Both the position numbers and the translations under genes were made by a program. The notes under the pieces are model-generated. The model saw only the letters and a list, made by a program, of their open reading frames with translations. It made no database searches and had not been told where the DNA came from. 61,842 nucleotides of DNA, from the NCBI GenBank assembly GCA_964441925.1, contig CAYTVY010000001.1, forward strand, positions 1 through 61,842. Direction: 5' to 3'. How positions within the stretch are numbered: position 1 is the stretch's first letter; each line of letters opens with the position of its first letter. This document shows positions 15,726 to 23,833 of the stretch, piece after piece. The stretch is from Geothermobacter sp964441925. Its GTDB lineage: Bacteria > Desulfobacterota > Desulfuromonadia > Desulfuromonadales > Geothermobacteraceae.

Positions 15726-17873
15726 ATGGGGATCAGCGTTGGCATTGACGTCGGTGGCACCTTTACCGATTTCTTCTGCTCGGAAGACGGATCGGTGCGG
15801 CTCTGCAAGACGCCGACCACCCATTACGATCTTTCGGTCGGTTTCATGAAGGGGCTGAGCGAACTTGCCGGGCTGTCCGGCCGGGCGCTCGACGCGTTTC
15901 TTTCGCAGGTCGACTCGGTGCGCTATTCGACGACCGTCGGGACCAATGCCCTGATCGAACGCAAGGGCCCCAAACTCGGGCTGATCACCACCGCCGGATT
16001 CGAGGACACCATCTTCATCGGCCGCTCGCGAAGCTGGGCCGACGGCGCCTCGGTCCACGAAGGCCGCGATCTCGCCCGCATTCGCAAGCCCGAGCCGCTG
16101 ATCTCGCCCGACATGGTGGTCGGCGTCCGCGAGCGCATCGATTATGCCGGCGAGGTGATCGCGCCGCTCAAGCGCGATGACGTTCTGGACAAGCTGCAAC
16201 GCCTTGTCGACCGCGGGGCGATGGGGTTCGTCGTCTGCCTGTTGTGGTCGCCGGCCAATCCGGCCCATGAGCGCATGGTGCGCGACATCATCGAAGACGA
16301 GTATCCGGAAGACTATCTGGGCGCGATGCCGGTGTTCCTGTCGTCCGAGATCTCCCCCAAGACCGGCGAATACACGCGCTTCATGACCACCATCGTCAAC
16401 GCCTACATCCACGGCATCATGGCGGATCAGCTTTACCGCCTCGACAACGAGCTGCGCCAGAGCCGCTTCTCCCGGCCGCTGGTGCTGGTCCACAACACCG
16501 GCGGCACCAAGAAGATCTCGCGCTCGCGCGCCGTGCTCACCCACAACGCCGGTCCCGTGGCCGGCCTTCAGGGGGCCGCCGATCTTGGCGCGGTTCTCGG
16601 CGAGGACAACATCATTTTCACTGACATGGGCGGCACCTCGTTCGATATCGGGGTGATCACCGGCGGCGAGGTCCGGACCCAGGATTTCATTCCCGTGATC
16701 GACCGCTGGCGCACCAACATCCCGGCGATCGAGGTCAAGTCGATCGGCGCCGGCGGCGGCTCGATCGCCTGGATCAACGAAAGCTTCGGCCGTGCCCTGG
16801 AAGTCGGCCCGGCCTCGGCCGGATCGATGCCGGGGCCGGCGTGCTATGATCAGGGCGGTGATGAGCCGACGGTCACCGACGCCGATCTGGTGCTCGGCTA
16901 CACCAATCCGGACAACTATCTGGGCGGCAAGCTGCTGCTTGATCCCGACCTTGCGTCCGAGGCGATCGAGGAGAAGATCGCCCGTCCCCTGGGGCTCGAC
17001 GTCCGCGAAGCGGCCCTGCGCATCCGCCGTCTGGTCGACGCCCGCATGGGCCAGGAAGTGTTCAACGAAGTCGCGCTCAAGGGGCATGACCCGCGAAAAT
17101 TCGTGCTGTTCGCCTGCGGCGGCGCCGGCGCCGCCCACGCCTGCGGCTATGCGCCCTATATCGGCGTCTCGAAAATCATCGTGCCGGGCTGCGCGTCGGT
17201 ATTCGGGGCCTTCGGCGCGTCCAACATGCAGATCCGCGAAGTCTGGGAAAAAACCCGGGCGATGAAGATCTTCCGCTGGTCCGATCAGTCCTATTCGACC
17301 GATACGGACGGCTTCAATGCGGTGGTCGCGGAATTGCGCGACCTCGCCGTACGCGACCTCAGGCTGGAAGGATTTGCCGAAGAGCAGATCCGCTTCGACC
17401 TCGATCTCGATATGCGCTTCGGGAGCCAGTACAACCTGACCAAGATCCGGGCCCCGCGCCTGACCCTTCAGGGGCCCGAGGATTTCGAGCAGCTCTCCCG
17501 GCTGTTCATCGAGCAATATTCGAAAATCTATTCGCCCGAAGCCACCTATCCGTCGGGCGGCATCAACATCGAGTGCTTTTACCTGACCGCCTCCATCGAG
17601 CAGCCGGCGCTCCCCCTTCGGCCGGAGGCGCTGGCCGGGCCCGAACCTGCAGCGCGGGCGAAGGTGGGCACCCGGCACTGTTACTGGAGCGTCGAAGACG
17701 GTGAGCGCGAAACGCCGGTCTACAGCTTCCCCGGGCTGATGCCGGGCAACCGGATCGCCGGCCCGGCAATCATCGAGTCGCCCGAGACCACCTTTGTCGT
17801 ACCAGCCGGCTGGCGCTTCGAGATGGACGCCTTCCGGAACGGCATCATGACCCGCCCGGCGGACCCGGCCTAG
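15726..17873 (+). CDS. Second HyuA-type ATPase subunit (alpha')
   Basis: This 715-residue HyuA paralogue has DVGGTFTDFF at residue 8 and TDMGGTSFDIG near residue 300, with VGTNALIERKGPKLG and HNAGPVAGLQGA between. Both nucleotide loops are intact, so this copy should also bind ATP. The ATG at 15726 is preferred over a GTG one codon earlier because GAGAGG is then at better spacing. It starts 9 bases after the UroD-like gene and ends 16 bases before HyuB. A pair of unequal HyuA subunits with HyuB and a zinc-ribbon protein matches the (alpha alpha' beta gamma) core of acetophenone carboxylase. Confidence 0.87.
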   Translation: MGISVGIDVGGTFTDFFCSEDGSVRLCKTPTTHYDLSVGFMKGLSELAGLSGRALDAFLSQVDSVRYSTTVGTNALIERKGPKLGLITTAGFEDTIFIGRSRSWADGASVHEGRDLARIRKPEPLISPDMVVGVRERIDYAGEVIAPLKRDDVLDKLQRLVDRGAMGFVVCLLWSPANPAHERMVRDIIEDEYPEDYLGAMPVFLSSEISPKTGEYTRFMTTIVNAYIHGIMADQLYRLDNELRQSRFSRPLVLVHNTGGTKKISRSRAVLTHNAGPVAGLQGAADLGAVLGEDNIIFTDMGGTSFDIGVITGGEVRTQDFIPVIDRWRTNIPAIEVKSIGAGGGSIAWINESFGRALEVGPASAGSMPGPACYDQGGDEPTVTDADLVLGYTNPDNYLGGKLLLDPDLASEAIEEKIARPLGLDVREAALRIRRLVDARMGQEVFNEVALKGHDPRKFVLFACGGAGAAHACGYAPYIGVSKIIVPGCASVFGAFGASNMQIREVWEKTRAMKIFRWSDQSYSTDTDGFNAVVAELRDLAVRDLRLEGFAEEQIRFDLDLDMRFGSQYNLTKIRAPRLTLQGPEDFEQLSRLFIEQYSKIYSPEATYPSGGINIECFYLTASIEQPALPLRPEALAGPEPAARAKVGTRHCYWSVEDGERETPVYSFPGLMPGNRIAGPAIIESPETTFVVPAGWRFEMDAFRNGIMTRPADPA

Positions 17874-17889
17874 GCGACGGAGATCGACC

Positions 17890-19968
17890 ATGACGAACCT
17901 GGCATACGGCAGAGACCTGGAGGTCGTCCAGCGCATGCGGCCGGAGCCGATGACCGAGGCCGAGCAGGCCGCACAGGCGGCGGTCGGCGATCTCGACTTC
18001 GAGATCTTCCGGCACAAGATGGAGATGATCGCCCTCGAGGGCAAGGAGACGACAATGAAGCTCGGCGCCTCGACGGCAATGCGCTGGGGCGACGTGGCGT
18101 TCGGCATCTTCACCACCCAGGGCGACCTCGCGGTGTGCGCCACCGGCATCTACCACCACGCCGTGCTCGGCCAGATTCCGCTGAAATTCATTGTCAAGCA
18201 TTGGGTCGACGAGCCGTCTGTCGGCATCCGCGAGGGCGATTCCTTCTTCTACAACGATCCCTTCTACGGCGGCGTCCACAACGCCGACATGGGCCTGGCG
18301 GTTCCGGTGTTCCACGACGGCCGGCTGATCTGCTTCATCGGCGCCGCCGTTCACACCGGCGAGGCCGGGGGCTCCGAGCCCGGCGGCACCTGCGTCAACG
18401 CCAAGACCAAATATGACGAAGGCCTGCTGATCCCGCCGATCAAGATCGGCGAGGACTACCGGCTGCGCGAGGACACGCTCAACATGCTGGCCGCCATGAC
18501 CCGCGATCCGCGAACCATGATCCTAGATATCAAGGCGCGGCTGGCGGCGGCTCGCACCGCCCAGCGCCGCGTCCTTGATCTGGTCGCGGAGCACGGACCC
18601 GATTTCTTCATCGGAGCCTTGCGCCGGGTGCTCACGGTGACCGCGGAATCCGCACGGCGCAAGGTGCGCAAGATCCCCGACGGCATTTACCGGCAGCCGC
18701 GATTCCTCGATACCATCGGCAGCGAACCGGGCCTGCTGAAGATCAATCTCGCGGTCATCAAGCGCGGCGACCGGCTGACCCTGGATTTCACCGGCACTTC
18801 GCCGATGGTTCCGGATCGCCCGGTCAACAGCTATTTCCAGGGCATCATCGGCCTCGCCATGGTCTATTTCTGCGGCTGGTTTTTCCATGACCTGCCGGCC
18901 AACAACGGCCTTCTGGACGCCGTCGACTGGCGGTTCCCCGACGATGCGCTGATCAACGCCAAGGGCGATGTTGCGACCTCGCTGGCGCCGGTCGTTCAGG
19001 TCTGCTTCACCCAGGCAATCTTTCAGTGCGGCGCCCGGATGATCTATCACAGCGATCCCGGACGCGCCGTCGCCGCCTGGTTCAGCGGCTTCGCCATTCC
19101 CGTCTTCGGCGGTCTCAACCAGGCCGGCGAACCGATTGCCGACATCACCCCGGAGATCAATGCCACCGGGGCCGGCGGCCGTTTCGATCTCGACGGGGTC
19201 GATTCGGCGGGTGCCTTCTTCGCCACCCTCAGCGACTGCTCGGACGTCGAGGCGACCGAGGCCGACCGGCCGTTCCTGTATACCTTCCGCAACCTGTTCA
19301 ACCATTCCTACGGCCACGGCAAGCACCGCGGCGGCGCCGGCGTCGGCTTCGGCCTGATGGTCCACAAGGCGCCGTTTCTGGTGCTGGGCGCCATGGGCGC
19401 CGGGGCGCGCTTTCCCATGACCCTCGGCCTGTTCGGCGGCACCGCATCGCCGCCGACCTTCCTGCAGACGGTCAAGGGGAGCAACCTCAGGCACCTTCTG
19501 GCCGACAACGACCGGCCGGTGCCGCGCCATCTCGGCGAGGTCTACAGCGACGCCAATCCGGAGCAGGGCGACCGCCGGCTTCGCGACATCAACATGGCCG
19601 TCGAGCCGTTCGACGACGGCGATACCTTCTACGTACCGGTGGGTGGCGGCGGTGGTTATGGCGATGCCATCGAGCGCGCCCCGGAGGCCGTCATCGCCGA
19701 CCTGCGCCACAACCGGGTCTCCCACTGGGCGGCGCAGAACGTCTATCACGTCGTCTACGATCCCGACTCCCTGCTGCTCGACGAAGAGGCGACCGAACGC
19801 CGCCGCCTCGAGGTGCGGGCCGAGCGCAAGCGTCGCGCCAGGCCGTTCGCCGACTTCGTCAAGGACTGGGAAAAGCTCAAACCCCCGCCCGAGGCGCTGC
19901 GCTATTTCGGTCACTATCCCGATCCCGGTGCCACGCCCGATCCGCAGGCGCAGCCGGCGGCCGGCTGA
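17890..19968 (+). CDS. HyuB-type subunit of the ketone carboxylase (beta)
   Basis: This 692-residue protein belongs to the hydantoinase B / acetone carboxylase alpha family. Landmarks are DFEIFRHKMEMIA, NDPFYGGVHNADM, a metal-binding-like HTGEAGG, and the glycine-rich VPVGGGGGYGDAIERAPEAV near the C-terminus. This subunit carries the site where the activated ketone and carboxyl donor meet. CGGAGAT precedes the ATG. The highly charged C-terminal tail (ERRRLEVRAERKRRARPF) is usual in this family. Together with the two HyuA genes and gamma it completes the catalytic core. Confidence 0.88.
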   Translation: MTNLAYGRDLEVVQRMRPEPMTEAEQAAQAAVGDLDFEIFRHKMEMIALEGKETTMKLGASTAMRWGDVAFGIFTTQGDLAVCATGIYHHAVLGQIPLKFIVKHWVDEPSVGIREGDSFFYNDPFYGGVHNADMGLAVPVFHDGRLICFIGAAVHTGEAGGSEPGGTCVNAKTKYDEGLLIPPIKIGEDYRLREDTLNMLAAMTRDPRTMILDIKARLAAARTAQRRVLDLVAEHGPDFFIGALRRVLTVTAESARRKVRKIPDGIYRQPRFLDTIGSEPGLLKINLAVIKRGDRLTLDFTGTSPMVPDRPVNSYFQGIIGLAMVYFCGWFFHDLPANNGLLDAVDWRFPDDALINAKGDVATSLAPVVQVCFTQAIFQCGARMIYHSDPGRAVAAWFSGFAIPVFGGLNQAGEPIADITPEINATGAGGRFDLDGVDSAGAFFATLSDCSDVEATEADRPFLYTFRNLFNHSYGHGKHRGGAGVGFGLMVHKAPFLVLGAMGAGARFPMTLGLFGGTASPPTFLQTVKGSNLRHLLADNDRPVPRHLGEVYSDANPEQGDRRLRDINMAVEPFDDGDTFYVPVGGGGGYGDAIERAPEAVIADLRHNRVSHWAAQNVYHVVYDPDSLLLDEEATERRRLEVRAERKRRARPFADFVKDWEKLKPPPEALRYFGHYPDPGATPDPQAQPAAG

Positions 19969-19992
19969 CGGAAAAGGCAAGAGTGCACAGCC

Positions 19993-21567
19993 ATGATCAA
20001 TCCTGATGCCCCGACAATCCACGCGGCGCTTGCCGGGCAGGCAGCACAGCGCGGCGACCGGACGTTCCTGTTTTTCGAGGACAGCCGCTTCACCTGTCGC
20101 GAGATCGACGACGCCTCGAGCCGCGTCGCCAAAGGGTTGCAGGACCTCGGCCTCGTCAAGGGCGACCGGGTGGCAATCATGATGGGCAACCGGCCGGAGT
20201 TTCTGTTCCTGTGGTTCGGACTATCGAAGCTCGGCGCCATCGAGGTGCCGATCAATACCGCCCACAAGGGCGAAGTGCTGCGGCACATGCTGGCCACCGC
20301 GGAGTGCCGGCTGATGGTCTGCGAGGCCGATTTGCTCGACCACGTCGCACCATTGGCCGGGGAACTGCCGGCACTCGAGCGGTTGATCGTGCTCGACGGC
20401 CCGCCTGAATCGCCGGCGCCGAGCCTGCCGGCGATCGCTTACGGCGACCTGATCGCCAATGACGGCGCGTTCGAGCCGGTGAACGTCGGCCCCGCCGACG
20501 CCTTCGCCATCATGTTCACCTCGGGCACCACCGGCCCGTCGAAAGGGGCGCTGCTGCCGCAGAACTACCCGCTGGCCATGGCCCGGATGATCTGCCGCAT
20601 GGTCGAATATGACGAAAGCGACCGGCTGTACAACGCCCTGCCATTGTTCCACGGCAACGCCCAGTTCCTGTCCACCCTGCCGGCCCTGATCAGCGGCGCC
20701 CAGATGGTTCTGGCGCGCCGGTTCTCGGCCAGCGCCTTCTGGGCGGATGTGCGCGCCTATGGCTGCACCGAATTCAATTACATCGGCGGCATCATTCCGA
20801 TCCTGCTGAAGGCCGAGCCGCGCCCCGATGACCGCGACAATCCGATCCGGGTGATGCTGGGCGCCGGCGCGCCGGCGGACCGGTTCGAGGAATTCGAGCA
20901 GCGCTTCGACCTGCGCCTGGTCGAAAGCTACGGCATGAGCGAGATCGGCATTCCTCTCGGCAGCACGCCAGACGATCGCAAACCGGGAAGCTGCGGCCGC
21001 CCGCTCCCCGAGTACGAGGTGATGCTGGTCGACGACCAGGGCGACGAGGTCGGTGTCGATGTGCCCGGCGAACTCCTGATCCGGCCGAGGCATTTCTGCT
21101 CGATGATGCTCGAGTATTACCGCATGCCCGAGAAGACCGTCGAGGCGTGGCGGGATCTGTGGTTCCACACCGGCGATTATCTGCGCCGTGACGAAGACGG
21201 CTATTTCTTCTTCATCGACCGCAAGAAGGACGCGCTGCGGCGGCGCGGCGAGAACATCTCCTCCTACGAGGTGGAGAAGATCATCAACGCCCACCCGGCG
21301 GTGCTCGAATCGGCGGCCATCGCGGTCAAGTCCGAGCTTGGCGAGGACGAGGTGATGGTATGCGTTGCCCTGAAGGCCGGCCAGGCGCTCACACCGGAGG
21401 CGCTGGTCAGATATTGCGAGGCGCACATGGCGCGCTTCATGGTGCCGCGTTTCATCCGCTTCATGGAGGCCCTGCCCAAGACCCCCACCGAGCGCATCCG
21501 GAAGTACCGGCTGCGCGAAGACGGCATCACCGACGACACCTTCGACCGCGAAAGCGGGCCATCATGA
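19993..21567 (+). CDS. Acyl-CoA ligase (AMP-forming), likely for the beta-keto acid product
   Basis: This 524-residue ANL enzyme has the P-loop FTSGTTGPSKGALLP near residue 176, the hinge region HTGDYLRRDEDGYFFFIDRK and the C-terminal lysine in TPTERIRKYRLRE. The sequence is nearest to the CaiC / fatty-acid-like ligase group. It converts a carboxylate to its CoA thioester through an acyl adenylate. Placed directly after the carboxylase it should activate the beta-keto acid before this can decarboxylate, as benzoylacetate-CoA ligase does in acetophenone degradation. GGAAAAGG precedes the start. Its stop overlaps the next gene by 4 bases. Confidence 0.85.
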   Translation: MINPDAPTIHAALAGQAAQRGDRTFLFFEDSRFTCREIDDASSRVAKGLQDLGLVKGDRVAIMMGNRPEFLFLWFGLSKLGAIEVPINTAHKGEVLRHMLATAECRLMVCEADLLDHVAPLAGELPALERLIVLDGPPESPAPSLPAIAYGDLIANDGAFEPVNVGPADAFAIMFTSGTTGPSKGALLPQNYPLAMARMICRMVEYDESDRLYNALPLFHGNAQFLSTLPALISGAQMVLARRFSASAFWADVRAYGCTEFNYIGGIIPILLKAEPRPDDRDNPIRVMLGAGAPADRFEEFEQRFDLRLVESYGMSEIGIPLGSTPDDRKPGSCGRPLPEYEVMLVDDQGDEVGVDVPGELLIRPRHFCSMMLEYYRMPEKTVEAWRDLWFHTGDYLRRDEDGYFFFIDRKKDALRRRGENISSYEVEKIINAHPAVLESAAIAVKSELGEDEVMVCVALKAGQALTPEALVRYCEAHMARFMVPRFIRFMEALPKTPTERIRKYRLREDGITDDTFDRESGPS

Positions 21568-21998
21568 ACCGGCCCAGCGACATTCCGCTGATCGCCCCCG
21601 GCATCGTCCGCATGCCCAAGCGGCCCGGAGAGTCGCCGCAGCTTCTCGGCGGCTATTGCCCGGCATGCAAGGCGTATCTGTTCCCGAAGCCGCCGATGTG
21701 CCCGGACTGCTTCGGCGAGGTCGACGAGGCGGACCTTGGCTCGGACGCGATTATCTACAGCTTCACGGTGATCCACACCAAGCCGCCGCTCGGTCTGCCG
21801 CAGCCTTATGCGGTGGGTTATGTCGACATGCGCAAGACCGGCCTGCGGCTGTTCTGCCTGCTCGATCCCGACCGGATCGGCGATTTGCGGATCGGCGGCG
21901 CGGTGAAGCTGTCGGTGGCCCACCTCGGCCATGACGGCCATGGCGAGCCGCGACTGCGGCCGTATTTCACGCCGCTGGACGGTGGCGGGAAAGGCTGA
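21564..21998 (+). CDS. DUF35 Zn-ribbon/OB-fold protein, thiolase partner
   Basis: This 144-residue protein has a zinc ribbon (CPACKAYLF...CPDC) followed by an OB-fold (YSFTVIHTKPPLGLPQPYAVGYVDM). This is the standard architecture of DUF35 proteins, which pair with SCP-x-type thiolases or thiolase-like aldolases and are often needed for their activity. It overlaps the ligase stop (ATGA) and sits 4 bases before the thiolase, as is usual for such pairs. Confidence 0.85.
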   Translation: MNRPSDIPLIAPGIVRMPKRPGESPQLLGGYCPACKAYLFPKPPMCPDCFGEVDEADLGSDAIIYSFTVIHTKPPLGLPQPYAVGYVDMRKTGLRLFCLLDPDRIGDLRIGGAVKLSVAHLGHDGHGEPRLRPYFTPLDGGGKG

Positions 21999-22002
21999 AC
22001 GC

Positions 22003-23142
22003 ATGGTTTCGGTGATCGGCACGGGGCTTGTCCCTTTCGGCAAGCATGACCAAGACAGCCCGGTCGATCTCGGGATCCTGGCTGCAAGACGTGCCATCGA
22101 GGATGCCGGCATCGCTGCAGACGAGATCGAGATCGGCTTTTTCGCCAATGCCATGGGCGCCATGCTTTTCAGCGACATGACGCTGGGCCAGCGGGTGATG
22201 GCCCAGGTGGGGGTACGGCGGATACCGGTGATCAACGTCGAGAACGCCTGCACCTCCGGGTCCAGCGCGCTCCACCTGGCCTATGGAGTGATCGCCGCCG
22301 GCCAGGCCGAAACCGCCCTGGTCGTCGGCGTCGAGAAGATGCATGTGCCGGGGCTCGGTCTGATCAGCTCCGGTTCGAGCGATCTTGACGCCCAGCTTGG
22401 TCTGGTGACGCCGGCGAGCTTCGCGCTCCGGGCGGCGCGCCACATGTACGAATTCGGCACCACGATCGAGCAACTGGCAAAGGTCTCGGTGAAGAACCGC
22501 CGGCACGCGGCCGCAAATCCTTACGCCCAGTTTCGCCAGCCGATCACCGTCGACGAGGTTCTGAATTCTCCGATGATTGCCGAGCCGCTGACCCGTCTGC
22601 AGTGCTGCCCGGTCGCCGATGGCGCCGCCGCGGTGGTGCTGAAGGCCGCCGGAAACGGACGGAAATACGGCCGCGGCGTGCGAATCAAGGGCTCCGTGCT
22701 GTGCAGCGGCAGCTATGAAAACCCGCCCGATCTCGCCGCCTGGGAAACCGATTTCCGGAGCGCCCGCCTGGCCTATGAGGCCGCCGGCGTCGGCCCCGAG
22801 GATCTCGATGTCATTGAATGCCACGACGCCTTCTCGATCGCCGAGATCCTCCATTACGAAGCGCTGGGCCTGTGCGAGGTCGGCGCCGGCGGCCGTCTCG
22901 TCGAATCCGGCGCCACCGCGCTCGGCGGGCGCATTCCGGTCAACGTTTCGGGCGGGCTGCTGAGCCGCGGCCACCCGGTGGCGGCCACCGGCATTGCCCA
23001 GGTCGTCGAGATCGTCGGGCAGCTTCGGAACGAAGCCGGTGCTCGCCAGGTGGAAAACGCCAGGGTTGGCCTCGCCCACTGCATGGGCGGCGACCTGTCC
23101 GGCGACGCCAAGTCATGCACCATCCTCGTTCTGACCCGCTGA
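22003..23142 (+). CDS. Thiolase (SCP-x type), last gene of the carboxylase operon
   Basis: This 379-residue thiolase-fold protein has the nucleophilic cysteine in NVENACTSGSSA, the histidine in SRGHPVAATG and a second cysteine in LAHCMGG. All three catalytic residues expected of a degradative thiolase are therefore present. With its DUF35 partner it should cleave the beta-ketoacyl-CoA made by the ligase into acetyl-CoA (or propionyl-CoA) and a shortened acyl-CoA. GGGAAAGG lies before the ATG at 22003. An alternative is a DUF35-dependent aldolase, since those share this fold; the retained cysteines favour thiolysis. Confidence 0.84.
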   Translation: MVSVIGTGLVPFGKHDQDSPVDLGILAARRAIEDAGIAADEIEIGFFANAMGAMLFSDMTLGQRVMAQVGVRRIPVINVENACTSGSSALHLAYGVIAAGQAETALVVGVEKMHVPGLGLISSGSSDLDAQLGLVTPASFALRAARHMYEFGTTIEQLAKVSVKNRRHAAANPYAQFRQPITVDEVLNSPMIAEPLTRLQCCPVADGAAAVVLKAAGNGRKYGRGVRIKGSVLCSGSYENPPDLAAWETDFRSARLAYEAAGVGPEDLDVIECHDAFSIAEILHYEALGLCEVGAGGRLVESGATALGGRIPVNVSGGLLSRGHPVAATGIAQVVEIVGQLRNEAGARQVENARVGLAHCMGGDLSGDAKSCTILVLTR

Positions 23143-23833
23143 ACGGCACCGCCAAGGCACCGCCATCGGCAAGCGGATCATCCTTGACGGCAAGCGGCCC
23201 CACGGCCACATCTGATAATATTGAAAGAAACACAGAGACGACCCGGAGCCCCCGGTTCGCCCAAGACTCGTTGGCGGAGGAGACAGCGGGAGAGATTTCA
23301 GGCCCTCGATTTCCGAAAGCACGACGACCGGTCAGGCCGCCCCGTCGCAGGCAATCGCACAGCGATCCGCCGCGAGACAAAAGATGGCGGAAGGAACAGT
23401 CGGGTACGAACCGGTCTCTGGCAGCTTGTCGGCTCGCTTCCCTGTTAAACAGGGACAATACAGGGAAATTTTGCGATTCCGAGGCCTTGTTGCGCATTTG
23501 AGCACGCCGCATTCCACAGGAATGCTGGACTTCTGAGCCAAATTCCCTACGCAACGGAACAGGGAATCTTCTCACGATAACAGGGAAGTTGTTCTGCGTT
23601 TCAGGGTAGCGCTCGTCGGGCCTGCCTGAAGCAGATGGTGCGTTCGTGTGGGAGGACGTCGAGGAGGGCGCCGATGCGTTACCATGTATCTGTGACAAAG
23701 CGTTTGTCGGCTTTTTCTGACAAGTGATCCGCGGCGGCCCGGTATTGCCGGCGCACCATCCATTTCCCCATACTGACGGGCATCGCGTCACGATTTTCCG
23801 GATCCACCGAATATCGATTGAAAGCGATTGAAC
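23143..23833. other. Long gap between convergent units, no convincing gene
   Basis: This 691-base stretch lies between the thiolase stop and the converging LuxR gene. It is less coding-like than the rest of the window. It contains a cluster of CAGGGAA repeats (listed separately) and a 34-codon leftward frame at 23679-23783 (MPVSMGKWMVRRQYRAAADH...) with no recognisable family. No strong terminator is visible after the thiolase. Repeat content and loss of coding character suggest the remains of an insertion, but I see no transposase. Confidence 0.5.
23438..23587. repeat. Cluster of CAGGGAA direct and inverted repeats
   Basis: The heptamer CAGGGAA or its complement TTCCCTG occurs repeatedly. 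TCCCTGTT-A-AACAGGGA at 23439-23455 is a perfect palindrome. CAGGGAA follows at 23461, TTCCCT at 23543, AACAGGGAA at 23558 and AACAGGGAA again at about 23578. The spacing is irregular. Similar sequence is, to my memory, dispersed in some alphaproteobacterial genomes near integration sites, but I cannot confirm that here. Confidence 0.5.

Noticed and set aside
14646..18149. Open frame of more than 1100 codons on the minus strand opposite the carboxylase genes
   Set aside because: The plus-strand genes there have clear families and 4-base overlaps; the antisense translation has no recognisable domain.
23679..23783. Possible 34-residue protein (MPVSMGKWM...)
   Set aside because: No clear ribosome-binding site, no family match and it lies in a repeat-bearing non-coding gap; mentioned only as part of that gap.
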